This document shows positions 29,843 through 38,508 of a DNA stretch of 64,000 nucleotides, one piece after another. The stretch comes from Gayadomonas joobiniege G7 (GTDB lineage: Bacteria; Pseudomonadota; Gammaproteobacteria; Enterobacterales; Alteromonadaceae). The stretch is taken from contig NZ_AMRX01000006.1 in assembly GCF_000300815.1 (NCBI RefSeq), forward strand, positions 310,001 to 374,000, written 5' to 3'. The notes under the pieces are model-generated. The model did not search any database. It saw nothing but the letters and a program-made list of their open reading frames with translations, and was not told the DNA's origin. Made by a program: the position numbers and the translations under genes. How positions within the stretch are numbered: the stretch's first letter is position 1; the number at the start of each line of letters is the position of its first letter.

Positions 29843-31027
29843 TTACAAACGGCCATTTATGACCTGCTGATAAATCTCATCCAGTTGAGCCAAAGATTCA
29901 TCGACAAAACGAAACGCATCGTCCCTTTTATAACTGTCAGATGGGGTCCAATAGCGGGTTTTTAAGCTGTACGGGCGCAACCCTCGTACTGCGTCTTGTT
30001 GGCTACAAAAGATATCAACAATATTCGGTTTGTTGATCCAATTGTCGCCTAAGTTTTCTTGCAAAGCATGATACCAACAGGCAAATTGAAACAGTCGCTG
30101 CTCTTCAAAATAACCGACAGGTTCGAGTTTATCTAATAGTTGAATTAGGCCTTCATCATGTTTTTTGTTGTATTTGTAATAATCGACAACGTATAAACTT
30201 TCAGATAAAAATAACGGTGCACCTAACAAAACCAAATTTTTGCGCCGTAACGTTGAACCGGTTTGCACGATTTCTAAACCGACGTCGCCCGTTTCGCTGT
30301 CATTCACTGCATCTTCAACATCGTGTACGGGTTCGATATTTAGTTTTGGATAGCTTTTGTGTACTTTTTCAGCATAGCGACCTTTTACAAACACCTTGTT
30401 TTTATGGTGTTCAAGATGTGCCAGATAATCTTTTGGGTATCCGCTGCTGTCATCTTTAGGTTTTTGTTTTGCAATTAAAAAGAACCCCACCATATCCTGT
30501 ACATCACGCTGCACCACATCATTATAACGGGTTAACATGGCCGACCCGGCTATGCGAACTTTATGTTCTTTTTTTAAATTATAGTTATACATGCCCCATT
30601 TGGTCGCGGATGAATTCAGTGAGTTATGCGTCACAGCCAATAATTCATCTAGGCCCGCCACGGCAATATCGGCTTCACCTAAACCAACCAGTGACGAACA
30701 ATTGTGGGGCTCATCACCTTCAAGACGGATCCGAATATCGTCTAATTTGACATCTGCACCTAAAAAACCGACCCGATAAGGACGTTCTTCGCGTTTTCTG
30801 TCAATAAACATACCCAAATGACTGGCGACTGGCGAGTCCTGAATTGAGTCTAAATATTGTCGTGCGATCTGATAATCCTGATGTTTGTGCTTTTTACCGG
30901 CTTTAACGGCTTTAATCAATTCATCAGAGTGCGTTAATCCTGTCGCTTGACGACTGAATTTTTGGATAAAATTTTCAAATGTTCGACCGCTTCTGGGTAC
31001 TGCCATAACAGCGTCGTAAATTGACAT
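29843..31027 (-). CDS. hisG: Divergent, enlarged HisG-like ATP phosphoribosyltransferase
   Basis: First gene of the his operon, in the place of hisG. At 394 residues it is far longer than ordinary HisG (about 300 long form, 210 short form) and overall similarity is low. HisG landmarks are nevertheless visible. The N-terminal MAVPRSGRTFENFI corresponds to the MQKSGRL strand-loop. VGLGEADIAVAGLDELLA (114-131) matches the VVDLGIIGENVL region. DVGLEIVQTGSTLRRKNL (248-265) matches the PRPP-binding motif. Extra sequence occupies about 31-83 and the C-terminus differs from the usual regulatory domain. No HisZ-like gene is nearby. Position makes HisG activity very likely; it is unproven. Confidence 0.78.
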   Translation of the reverse strand: MSIYDAVMAVPRSGRTFENFIQKFSRQATGLTHSDELIKAVKAGKKHKHQDYQIARQYLDSIQDSPVASHLGMFIDRKREERPYRVGFLGADVKLDDIRIRLEGDEPHNCSSLVGLGEADIAVAGLDELLAVTHNSLNSSATKWGMYNYNLKKEHKVRIAGSAMLTRYNDVVQRDVQDMVGFFLIAKQKPKDDSSGYPKDYLAHLEHHKNKVFVKGRYAEKVHKSYPKLNIEPVHDVEDAVNDSETGDVGLEIVQTGSTLRRKNLVLLGAPLFLSESLYVVDYYKYNKKHDEGLIQLLDKLEPVGYFEEQRLFQFACWYHALQENLGDNWINKPNIVDIFCSQQDAVRGLRPYSLKTRYWTPSDSYKRDDAFRFVDESLAQLDEIYQQVINGRL

Positions 31028-31126
31028 CTGTCGTTACCTTTCTTGTTGTATGTTAAACCGATAGTACGAGTTAAAGTAAAAGCTCGCAATTATACGTGAT
31101 TGTCTCGTGCTTGTCGTCTTTGGCAC

Positions 31127-31161
31127 AAAAAAAAGCCCCCGGACGTTACCTTCCGGGGGCT
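31127..31161 (-). terminator. his operon attenuator terminator
   Basis: On the minus strand a perfect 10-bp GC-rich stem (AGCCCCCGGA/TCCGGGGGCT, 8-base loop) is followed by eight T. It lies between the leader peptide and the first his gene, about 100 bases before the latter. Such a terminator inside an operon leader is the mark of attenuation. A separate hairpin, AGCCTTC...GAAGGCT, follows the leader stop codon and may be the pause/anti-structure. Confidence 0.85.
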
Positions 31162-31220
31162 CAATAATCTTTTTTGATTTCCGCAAGGCCACTCTCTAGC
31201 CTTCCGATGACACTGAAGGC

Positions 31221-31271
31221 TCAGAAATAATAATGAGAATGATGTAAACCCGCCTTGCATAAAAGTGTCAT
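31221..31271 (-). CDS. hisL: his operon leader peptide (candidate)
   Basis: A 16-codon reading MTLLCKAGLHHSHYYF with three His codons (CAT CAT TCT CAT) near its end lies between the his promoter and the attenuator. AGGAAAAG precedes the ATG. Stalling at His codons when charged tRNA-His is scarce would shift pairing downstream. GCAAGGC inside the leader can pair with GCCTTGC just before the terminator stem. It has fewer His codons than the E. coli leader (seven in a row), so it is a candidate by position and structure. Confidence 0.65.
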   Translation of the reverse strand: MTLLCKAGLHHSHYYF

Positions 31272-31300
31272 AGTCTTTTCCTATAAAAATCAACAACCTT

Positions 31301-31329
31301 AAAATATCTTATCGGGCTGCTAAAAGCAA
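31301..31329 (-). promoter_or_regulatory. his operon promoter
   Basis: Minus-strand TTGCTT (-35, 31324-31329) and TATTTT (-10, 31301-31306) with a 17-base spacer. It lies just after the cca stop codon and about 30 bases before the leader-peptide start, so the predicted transcript begins close to 31294. Confidence 0.6.
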
Positions 31330-31343
31330 GCTTAAAGGCTGCT

Positions 31344-32576
31344 TTATTGGCTTTGCCAGCTGACTTTTAGTTGTTTTAACTTTTCTAGTCTAGCTTGCTC
31401 CATTTGTTGTTTAATTTGGGCACCCTGATAACCGGCTTCAACAAAGCTGCGAGCGGAAACTGATTGCACCTCACTGAGCGCTTTTTTCATATAGTCTTTT
31501 TGTGGATAGGGTCTATCTTCCAATCCTGTGCGGCCACGGGCATCGGCTTCGCAGACATCTAAAAAGTGTTCAAAACGTTCTGCTTTACGCCAGACATCAA
31601 AACGGTTAAAGAGTTTTAGCAGGGTACTCGGGCGTAGCTCAGTGACCTTGTGCAAATGGCAATGGTACTCACTAGCGAGTTTAGCCAGGCTTAAATAGCG
31701 ATTTGGCAAGGGGATTCGCTCCGCCAAGGCTTCAATAACAGCAACACCGGCTTTTTCATGGCCAGGGTGAGAAGGCCAGTATTTTGGATCTGTTTTGGCT
31801 TTACCAAAATCGTGGCATAAAGCCGCAAAGCGAACTTCCGGTTTATCGTTGAGCAGACAAATTTGCTCTAGAACCAACATAGTGTGCAGGCCAGTATCAA
31901 TTTCGGGGTGCCATTTAACAGGATTCGGAATGCCCCATAAGCGATCTAACTCCGGAAGTATTTCAGCGAGCGCTTTTGTTTTTCGCAACACTTCAAAAAA
32001 GGCACGCGGCGTCTGACTACACAATGCTTTTTCAAGTTCGCCGAATACTCGCTCTGGGGTGAGCTCGATCAGCTCGCCTGACAGGCTCATCTGTTGCATA
32101 AGTTCACTTGTTTCTGGAGCAATTTTAAACCCTAAATGAGCAAACCGAGCAGCAAATCGAGCGGCTCTTAAGACTCTCAGCGGATCTTCTGAAAACGCCG
32201 GACTAACATGGCGTAAAACTTTATTGTTTAAATCATTTAGGCCGCCCCAAGGATCGATCAGATCGCCATTTTCATCTTCAGCAATGGCATTAATAGTTAA
32301 ATCTCGTCGTGCAAGGTCATCTTCTATACTGATATCAGGCGAAGCGTCACAAATAAAGCCATTATAACCACGACCACTTTTACGTTCGGTTCGCGCCAGT
32401 GCATATTCTTCACCATTCTCTGGATGTAAAAAAACCGGAAAGTCAGCGCCAACTTGTTGATATCCAGCGTCTAACATCTGTTTAGGCGTTACGCCAACAA
32501 CAACCCAATCTCTATCTTTAACCTCAATATTTAATAGCCGATCACGAACGGCGCCGCCAACTAAATATTTCTGCAT
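31344..32576 (-). CDS. cca: Multifunctional CCA-adding tRNA nucleotidyltransferase
   Basis: Adds or repairs the 3' CCA of tRNA; the C-terminal HD domain gives phosphohydrolase/phosphodiesterase activity. 410 residues (E. coli 412). GGAVRDRLL and KDRDWVVVG carry the catalytic acidic pair. RRDLTINAIA, EDPLRVLRAARFAARF and the HD motif ALCHDFGKAKT follow. Its 3' end abuts the his promoter, and its start is divergent from gspA. Confidence 0.97.
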   Translation of the reverse strand: MQKYLVGGAVRDRLLNIEVKDRDWVVVGVTPKQMLDAGYQQVGADFPVFLHPENGEEYALARTERKSGRGYNGFICDASPDISIEDDLARRDLTINAIAEDENGDLIDPWGGLNDLNNKVLRHVSPAFSEDPLRVLRAARFAARFAHLGFKIAPETSELMQQMSLSGELIELTPERVFGELEKALCSQTPRAFFEVLRKTKALAEILPELDRLWGIPNPVKWHPEIDTGLHTMLVLEQICLLNDKPEVRFAALCHDFGKAKTDPKYWPSHPGHEKAGVAVIEALAERIPLPNRYLSLAKLASEYHCHLHKVTELRPSTLLKLFNRFDVWRKAERFEHFLDVCEADARGRTGLEDRPYPQKDYMKKALSEVQSVSARSFVEAGYQGAQIKQQMEQARLEKLKQLKVSWQSQ

Positions 32577-32649
32577 GCATCAACCCTTTAAATTTGCCAC
32601 GAACCAGCCTACTATAACGCCAAACATACCGGCAGATAAAATAATACTT

Positions 32650-34302
32650 ATGTACCAAGGATTTTTTGGCTTAAATGAAATTCCATTTTCAATAGCCCCC
32701 AACCCAGAATATTTATATATGAGTGAGCGTCATAAAGAAGCGCTCGCTCACTTAATGTTTGGTTTAAACGAAACGGGCGGTTTTGTGCTTTTAACTGGGG
32801 AAGTTGGGACAGGTAAAACGACTGTCTCACGGGCGCTGCTGGCCCAAATTCCCGAAAACACCCAAGTTGCTTTTGTGCTGAACCCAGGGCTTTCGCAATG
32901 GGAACTGTTAGCCAGTATATGCGATGAATTTAATATCAAATATGATGCAACTAATACGTCAGTTAAGGTGCTAACAGATGCGATAAAAGCCTATTTGTTA
33001 ACTGCGCAAAAAAATGATCAGCGCTGCCTGTTAATTATTGATGAAGCTCAGCATTTAAGAGCTGAAGTTCTAGAGCAATTAAGATTATTGACCAACTTAG
33101 AAACGAATACTCGTAAATTATTGCAGGTAATATTAATTGGCCAACCCGAATTACAGGCTTTATTAAAACGCCAAGAGCTCAGGCAGTTAGCGCAACGGAT
33201 CACGGCTAGATATCATTTATTGCCACTTGATGAAAACCAAGTCGCTTTTTATATCAACCACAGAATGCAAGTTGCCGGTTGCCCGCGTGCGGTATTTACC
33301 CGAAGTTCGATTAAACGCATTTATCAAATAAGCCAAGGCATTCCTAGAATTATAAATTTGTTATGTGATCGGGCGCTGATGGGGGCTTATGTTAAACAAC
33401 AAGACAAAGTTGATCGTCAAATCGTAGAGCAGGCCGCCAAAGAAGCCCTTGATTACGAGAGCCCATCAAACGCCGGAAAAACTTGGCTAAAAGTTGGCGC
33501 TATTCTATCTGTCTGTGCACTCAGTGCTTTGGCGCTGTATACCAGTTATCAGCTTTGGTTGATGCAACCTGTTGGTGAAAAAAGCGAACAGACTGAGCAA
33601 GCAAAACACTCAACACTTAATTATGATAGCCCGCCTCAAAGTGTGGATAAAACAGATCAGCAAACACGGATGAGTGAGCAAGCGCAATATCCGCTGCCGA
33701 GTGCTGGTGTAAATACGGCAATGAAAAACTTAGCATCCGTATGGCAAGTTTCGATTGAACCAGATTCAGGTGATATTTGCGAGCAGATTCAATCGTTTGA
33801 ACTAAGCTGTGCGAAATGGCGTGGCAGTGTTAGCCAATTGGCTCATTTAAATATCCCTATGGTTTTAGAATTAAATAACGATAAAAACCAAATTCAGTAT
33901 GCGTTATTAGAGCAAATAATTGCTCCAAAATCAGCACCAGGCTCAAACATTCGTTATCAACTTTCGGCACAGCAAAAATCTGTCACTGTCGAGACTAACT
34001 GGTTAGCGTCAAATTGGCGTGGCCAAGCAATTTTATTTTGGCAACCGCCCAGGGTATTGAGCGGCCAACAAATTAATGCAAATAGTTCTGTTACTCAAAT
34101 TCAGTGGTTAGAAAATCAACTGTCCGTTTTATTGCAGCAGACACGGCGCAAAGTGACCACATTTGATAGTCAGCTAAGCCAAAAGCTTAATCGTTTTCAG
34201 CGCCAACACGGCCTAAGTTTGACCCCTTTTGCCGACATCGACACTTTAATCAGCATACAACAATTGTCATTGCAGCATACGCCTAAACTTTTGCAGGAAT
34301 AA
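32650..34302 (+). CDS. gspA: General secretion pathway ATPase GspA/ExeA
   Basis: AAA+ ATPase that with GspB helps place the type II secretin through peptidoglycan. 550 residues. The start MYQGFFGLNEIPFSIAPNPE is the ExeA/MshM family opening and fixes the start over a 25-residue upstream extension. Walker A is GEVGTGKTT and Walker B LLIIDEAQH; one TM helix lies at about 286-305. The periplasmic C-terminus ends in a peptidoglycan-binding-like domain (FDSQLSQKLNRFQRQHGLS). gspB follows after 1 base. Other gsp genes are not in the window. Confidence 0.9.
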   Translation: MYQGFFGLNEIPFSIAPNPEYLYMSERHKEALAHLMFGLNETGGFVLLTGEVGTGKTTVSRALLAQIPENTQVAFVLNPGLSQWELLASICDEFNIKYDATNTSVKVLTDAIKAYLLTAQKNDQRCLLIIDEAQHLRAEVLEQLRLLTNLETNTRKLLQVILIGQPELQALLKRQELRQLAQRITARYHLLPLDENQVAFYINHRMQVAGCPRAVFTRSSIKRIYQISQGIPRIINLLCDRALMGAYVKQQDKVDRQIVEQAAKEALDYESPSNAGKTWLKVGAILSVCALSALALYTSYQLWLMQPVGEKSEQTEQAKHSTLNYDSPPQSVDKTDQQTRMSEQAQYPLPSAGVNTAMKNLASVWQVSIEPDSGDICEQIQSFELSCAKWRGSVSQLAHLNIPMVLELNNDKNQIQYALLEQIIAPKSAPGSNIRYQLSAQQKSVTVETNWLASNWRGQAILFWQPPRVLSGQQINANSSVTQIQWLENQLSVLLQQTRRKVTTFDSQLSQKLNRFQRQHGLSLTPFADIDTLISIQQLSLQHTPKLLQE

Positions 34303-34303
34303 T

Positions 34304-35266
34304 ATGTCTTTTCTTCTTGATGCATTAAATAAAAAAAGCCAATCTGACTCAGTTGAGTCAGGTGTGCCCCAAGCTATCTATGCCGATAGCAGTGAGCATG
34401 AGCATAAGTCAGGCCGTGCAAAAACGATAGTGAGCTTGCTGCTAATCGGTATAACGGCGTTTATCTGCGGTTATTATTTTGCTTCTCACAAGCCAGAACG
34501 GCAAAATCAACCCACTGTGCCTAGTACTGTTCTAAGTAAAATACAACCTGAGGCAGGTGTAACCGAGCACAGTGAAGAAAACAATTCACAAAGGTTAGCA
34601 ACCGGTGAATTGCAACAGCAAGTTGTCGGCAAATCAGATCAAGCGTTCGTTGTTAAGTCGACAGATACCAGCACTCTGGCTGATATTCAAATTGGCTCTG
34701 CGGTGGCAGAACAAACAAACTTTGCTCAGTCGCAGACTGAGATAGCAAATCAGCAAGATAGTGATCCTGCAAATCAAAAAGCCAAACAGGTAGAACAAAC
34801 ATCCAGTCAGCCAACAAAACAACCATCGTCCACCACACAGAACGATGCGGTAGTAAATAAACCATCAAACAATCAGAAAACAGAAGCAGAGCCTTTGTCT
34901 AACACACAGAGCGCTAGCGAAAACAGCGGGATCGATAGCGAACTTTTAAAAAGGTTTCAACAAGCCGTTGATCAAACGATGTCATTGTCTGATGAACAAA
35001 TTTCAAAATCTCTGGGCGGCGTCAATAAAGTACCCGCCTTAACCAGTCTGCCAGATAGTTTTGGTCGTTTAATTCCTAATCTGGATTTTCAGATGCATAT
35101 TTATTCTAGTGAAGCTAAACAGCGTTGGGTAAAAGTAAATAACAAGATCGTTAGAGAAGGCCAAATAATTGCGCCCGGCCTTAAATTAGAAAAAATTGAC
35201 CGGCAGCATGTTGAGTTGAGTTATCAAAACAAAAGTTTTTCGCTGCCGGCATTATCTAGTTGGTGA
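34304..35266 (+). CDS. gspB: General secretion pathway protein B
   Basis: Inner-membrane partner of GspA. 320 residues. It begins with the family opening MSFLLDALNKKSQ. One TM segment is at about 43-61. A long low-complexity Gln/Ser/Thr linker runs from about 65 to 205, and a conserved C-terminal T2SSB domain follows (about 240-320, LDFQMHIYSSEAKQRWVKVN...LSYQNKSFSLP). It is adjacent to gspA and convergent with the DUF3014 gene, the two stops being 2 bases apart. Confidence 0.9.
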   Translation: MSFLLDALNKKSQSDSVESGVPQAIYADSSEHEHKSGRAKTIVSLLLIGITAFICGYYFASHKPERQNQPTVPSTVLSKIQPEAGVTEHSEENNSQRLATGELQQQVVGKSDQAFVVKSTDTSTLADIQIGSAVAEQTNFAQSQTEIANQQDSDPANQKAKQVEQTSSQPTKQPSSTTQNDAVVNKPSNNQKTEAEPLSNTQSASENSGIDSELLKRFQQAVDQTMSLSDEQISKSLGGVNKVPALTSLPDSFGRLIPNLDFQMHIYSSEAKQRWVKVNNKIVREGQIIAPGLKLEKIDRQHVELSYQNKSFSLPALSSW

Positions 35267-35268
35267 TT

Positions 35269-36156
35269 TTATTCTTGGTTAAGTTGATCTTTTAATCGCT
35301 TAAGCGCAGCTTGAATTTTAAGCTGGTTATCTGGCCCCATGCGAATCATCATTTTTTGCAAATCAGATAGTGACTCTAATTCAGGGTCGGCAAACTTATA
35401 CATTGCTGAAGGGGCGACTAATTTGATGTCCCCTTCAATAACAGGCGCTGCTAACGCGTCGTCTATTGCCCTAATTAAAGTCTGTTTAAAGCTAGAATTA
35501 GGGTAACCAATTTCTTCATAAACTTCGTTAATCAGTGGTTGATATTTATTTAAATAGTCTAACATGGTGGCGCTATCGAGCTGCGTGAATAAATTTACAT
35601 AAGGGGTATATCTTTGGTACGAAGCTGGATCTAATAAATAGTCGCCATCGTCTGTTGGCTGAACTTTAAACTTTTCTTTAGGAGGCGTCACTGGACTTCT
35701 CGACTGCAATAAGTCGCCTCGCGCTGCGTTATCAATAAATACCACAAAATTTCTTAATAAATCTTTGTTAACAAAATTGATTTTGCTAATTGATTCCTGC
35801 TGATACGCTTGGCTTAAATCAGCTTTAACCACAGGATCACTGTCTTGCAATGGTGGCAGCTCAGGTTTTTTCGGTTTTTCAACTTCAACCACAGGCTCAG
35901 GCAAAGGTTCGGGCTCTGGTAGAGGTTCAGGCTCTGGTTCAGGTTCGACTTTCGGTTCTACTTGCGGTTTTTCTTCGATTTGAGGTTTGGACATATCGGG
36001 TATTTTAGCTGGCTGTTCAGTTTTTACCGGCTCTTGCTCATCTGAATCTGAATTCATAAAGTAGATAGCGCTAGCAACAATAACGAGGCCTGCAACCACA
36101 CTCAATGCAATTTTAGACTTACTTTCAGTCGGAGAGGAATTATCGTTTTTTTGCAT
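35269..36156 (-). CDS. DUF3014 membrane-anchored protein
   Basis: 295 residues. One N-terminal TM helix (about 17-38), then a repetitive Pro-Glu-Val-Lys linker (about 45-105: KPQVEPKVEPEPEPEPLPEP), then a soluble domain with the DUF3014 pattern (NFVVFIDNAARGDLLQSRSP, YQRYTPYVNLF, LIRAIDDALAAP). Function unknown; it probably spans the periplasm. The ATG of MQKNDNSS is chosen because GGAGA sits 5 bases upstream; four more codons would be included from the next start. Confidence 0.85.
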   Translation of the reverse strand: MQKNDNSSPTESKSKIALSVVAGLVIVASAIYFMNSDSDEQEPVKTEQPAKIPDMSKPQIEEKPQVEPKVEPEPEPEPLPEPEPLPEPVVEVEKPKKPELPPLQDSDPVVKADLSQAYQQESISKINFVNKDLLRNFVVFIDNAARGDLLQSRSPVTPPKEKFKVQPTDDGDYLLDPASYQRYTPYVNLFTQLDSATMLDYLNKYQPLINEVYEEIGYPNSSFKQTLIRAIDDALAAPVIEGDIKLVAPSAMYKFADPELESLSDLQKMMIRMGPDNQLKIQAALKRLKDQLNQE

Positions 36157-36244
36157 AGGTTTCTCCATTGTTACAACTTAAACGGTCGATAAGGAATATG
36201 TAAAGTGTAGGACTGATTGAAAAAAATAAAAGTTCATAATCAGG

Positions 36245-36991
36245 TTAAAGATAAATCGGTGCCATTCGCCGCCAATAATAGCCACGGTGAGCACGTTCCG
36301 CCCAAACGTAAATTTGATGGCGGATTTTTTTACGGCGTAATATGTCACTTAAATTACGATTATTTTGATAAAAAGGATCTTCCTCACCTATGACTAAAAC
36401 AATTTTCATTTGTTTTAGTTGGTTTAGGATCTCAGGATCTTGAATATTGGGTAAAAAATGAGTTGGGGTATTAAAATAAACGTCCTCGTTATAATACCCA
36501 TCAAATAAGTCTTTGAAGTATTCAACGTTCAATGTGAGATCGAAGCGACCACTAAAAGCGACTAGTTCAGAAAAGTGCTGCGGATGCCTAAATGCTATAT
36601 TAGCGGCATGAAAAGCCCCTAAACTACACCCATGAGAGACTCTGACGGGGTGATCGTTTTTACCATCCATAAAGGGGAGTACTTCATTTAAAATATAGTT
36701 TTCATATGCAACATAGCGAGCAATACGGCCACTAGGATGGGCCCAAAAACAATAAAAAGATTCTCCGTCTATTCCATCTACACAAAAGAGTTGGATTTTG
36801 CCTTGTTCAATTTTTTCTTTTAAGCGGTCGGTAATACGTAGATTTTCGTATTCATAAAAACGCCCGCCACGCGTTGGAAATACCAATACTTTTTTACCGG
36901 CATGTCCAAACACTAATAATTCCATGTCACGCTGCAGGTGGTTACTCCACCACTTGTGATATTCTCGTTGCATTAAATACCTGCCTTCCAT
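36245..36991 (-). CDS. Putative esterase, alpha/beta hydrolase (esterase D/PF00756 type)
   Basis: 248 residues with the nucleophile elbow HGCSLGAFHA (Ser near 122), VIGEEDPF as the likely acid and WAERAHRGYYW holding the histidine. No signal peptide, so a cytoplasmic hydrolase. This subgroup (EYHKWWSNHLQRDMELLVFGHAGKKVLVFPT) is common in bacteria and is usually annotated simply as esterase. It shares one base with the stop of the upstream esterase-like gene (TAATG), so the two are coupled. Substrate unknown. Confidence 0.8.
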   Translation of the reverse strand: MEGRYLMQREYHKWWSNHLQRDMELLVFGHAGKKVLVFPTRGGRFYEYENLRITDRLKEKIEQGKIQLFCVDGIDGESFYCFWAHPSGRIARYVAYENYILNEVLPFMDGKNDHPVRVSHGCSLGAFHAANIAFRHPQHFSELVAFSGRFDLTLNVEYFKDLFDGYYNEDVYFNTPTHFLPNIQDPEILNQLKQMKIVLVIGEEDPFYQNNRNLSDILRRKKIRHQIYVWAERAHRGYYWRRMAPIYL

Positions 36992-37950
36992 TACAGATCT
37001 TGAAAAAAATCACCTAGCTCTTCAATCAAGAGATCTTGTTCTTCTTTTTGTTTGTCATACTCACTATGCCCTTCGGTGAGTACAAATAGTTTTTTAGTAC
37101 AGTTTAAAGCGTTGTAAATCGCAAATTGCCCCGGCGGAGCGACCACAGGATCTGAAAGTGCGGCGGCGATATGTATCGGGATTTTGGCAAATGATGCCGC
37201 AATTGCCGCGTCATAAAAAGGGAGGGTGAGCTCAGCAATTTCTGGGTGGCGCTTATAATAAAGCTGTACCGAAGCTGCACTGCCTGTGCTTTTTAAATTC
37301 AGCCTTAATGGCTGGTTGCCAAAACTTGGCACATTAAAGTGTGCTTTTTTTATTCTTGCATCAAATGCCGCGGCAATCATCCCGATACCACCAGAAAAAC
37401 TAATGCCTAATAATCCAATGTGGCCAGATAAATTTGGAAATAACCTTAACAAACAACTCACTGCCGCCCAGGTATCTTCTACACAACCGCGTAAGATATA
37501 ACGCCTTGGTTTATCTATATCATGTAACACATGCCATTGGGGTTGGCTAGAAACATTTTCAAACGGACTTTTTGAAATGCCGCGACAACATAAAAACAGC
37601 AGTGCGCTATCATGATTAAACGGCAAATCAAAATCTGGTTCGGATCGACCTGCATAACCATGGCCAATCACAAAACCACGTTTGATCTGGCCTGAAGCTG
37701 GCAGACATAACCACCCCCCAATTACGGCGTTATTGGTTGAGCGGAATTGAATATCAAATACACGCAAATTATCGCGCGTCAGACCCAAATCTTGAATGTT
37801 AGGATGAGGGGCGATACTTAAGGTTTTGACCAATCGTGCGCGCCAGAATGCTTCAAAATTGTCTGGTGTTGCTGGTCGTCTTATCTTTAACAGTTCATCC
37901 AGGGTGTATCCATACCCGGGATCAAAGTCGAATCTCGAATTGTGTGACAT
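36991..37950 (-). CDS. Acetyl xylan esterase / cephalosporin-C deacetylase family hydrolase
   Basis: 319 residues, AXE1-type alpha/beta hydrolase. The triad is visible: Ser in LLGISFSGGIG, Asp in AALSDPVVAPPGQ, His in LTEGHSEY. The N-terminal RRPATPDNFEAFWRARL opening is typical. No export signal, so it probably deacetylates small imported esters or oligosaccharides. It is translationally coupled to the esterase downstream. The fit is good but the natural substrate cannot be read. Confidence 0.82.
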   Translation of the reverse strand: MSHNSRFDFDPGYGYTLDELLKIRRPATPDNFEAFWRARLVKTLSIAPHPNIQDLGLTRDNLRVFDIQFRSTNNAVIGGWLCLPASGQIKRGFVIGHGYAGRSEPDFDLPFNHDSALLFLCCRGISKSPFENVSSQPQWHVLHDIDKPRRYILRGCVEDTWAAVSCLLRLFPNLSGHIGLLGISFSGGIGMIAAAFDARIKKAHFNVPSFGNQPLRLNLKSTGSAASVQLYYKRHPEIAELTLPFYDAAIAASFAKIPIHIAAALSDPVVAPPGQFAIYNALNCTKKLFVLTEGHSEYDKQKEEQDLLIEELGDFFQDL

Positions 37951-38125
37951 AAAAAACTAGTTAGTCGTTTAGTGTTATGAACTTAATCTAACAGCCTTTA
38001 TGATTTAAATCAGTATTAGATTTAAAAATGCTCAAATAATTTTATTTAACCCTTGCTTATTAGGTGAAAGTAAAGAACACTATATCTCATTGATTATTAC
38101 CCAACATTTTTTGTTTTGATTGGAT

Positions 38126-38491
38126 ATGGCCTTATCAATTTTAATATGCGATGACTCAAGTTTTGCTAGAAAACAAATGGCAAGAGCAGTACCTGCTGAA
38201 CTGGATGCTGAGATTAGCTATGCGTGTAATGGAGAAGAAGCCTTACAGGCAATAGAGGAAGGCAAAGGGGAGCTATTGTTTTTAGATTTAACCATGCCAG
38301 TATTAGACGGTTTTGAAACTCTCAAGGTGATCCGAAAAAATGACATAAATACTATGGTAATTGTAGTTTCTGGTGATATCCAACCAGAAGCCTATCAAGA
38401 GGTAATGGCAAATGGTGCATTGGATTTTATCAAAAAGCCAGCCTCGAAAGACAAGATCAGGGAAGTACTGACTAAATTCGGAATTCTCTGA
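38126..38491 (+). CDS. Single-domain CheY-like response regulator
   Basis: 121-residue receiver with no output domain. The acidic pair is Asp9-Asp10, phospho-acceptor Asp54 (FLDLTMP), Ser82 and Lys104 (IKKPAS), all in CheY positions. ATG start MALSILICDD; a TTG two codons upstream is possible and neither has a strong ribosome binding site. It is followed after 17 bases by a CheC-like phosphatase gene and then a GGDEF gene. No histidine kinase is adjacent. Confidence 0.9.
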   Translation: MALSILICDDSSFARKQMARAVPAELDAEISYACNGEEALQAIEEGKGELLFLDLTMPVLDGFETLKVIRKNDINTMVIVVSGDIQPEAYQEVMANGALDFIKKPASKDKIREVLTKFGIL

Positions 38492-38508
38492 TTGATGCGA
38501 GCTGAGCT

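Noticed and set aside
31090-31296. 68-codon frame across the his leader
   Set aside because: It runs through the attenuator hairpin; the 16-codon His-containing frame fits a leader peptide much better.
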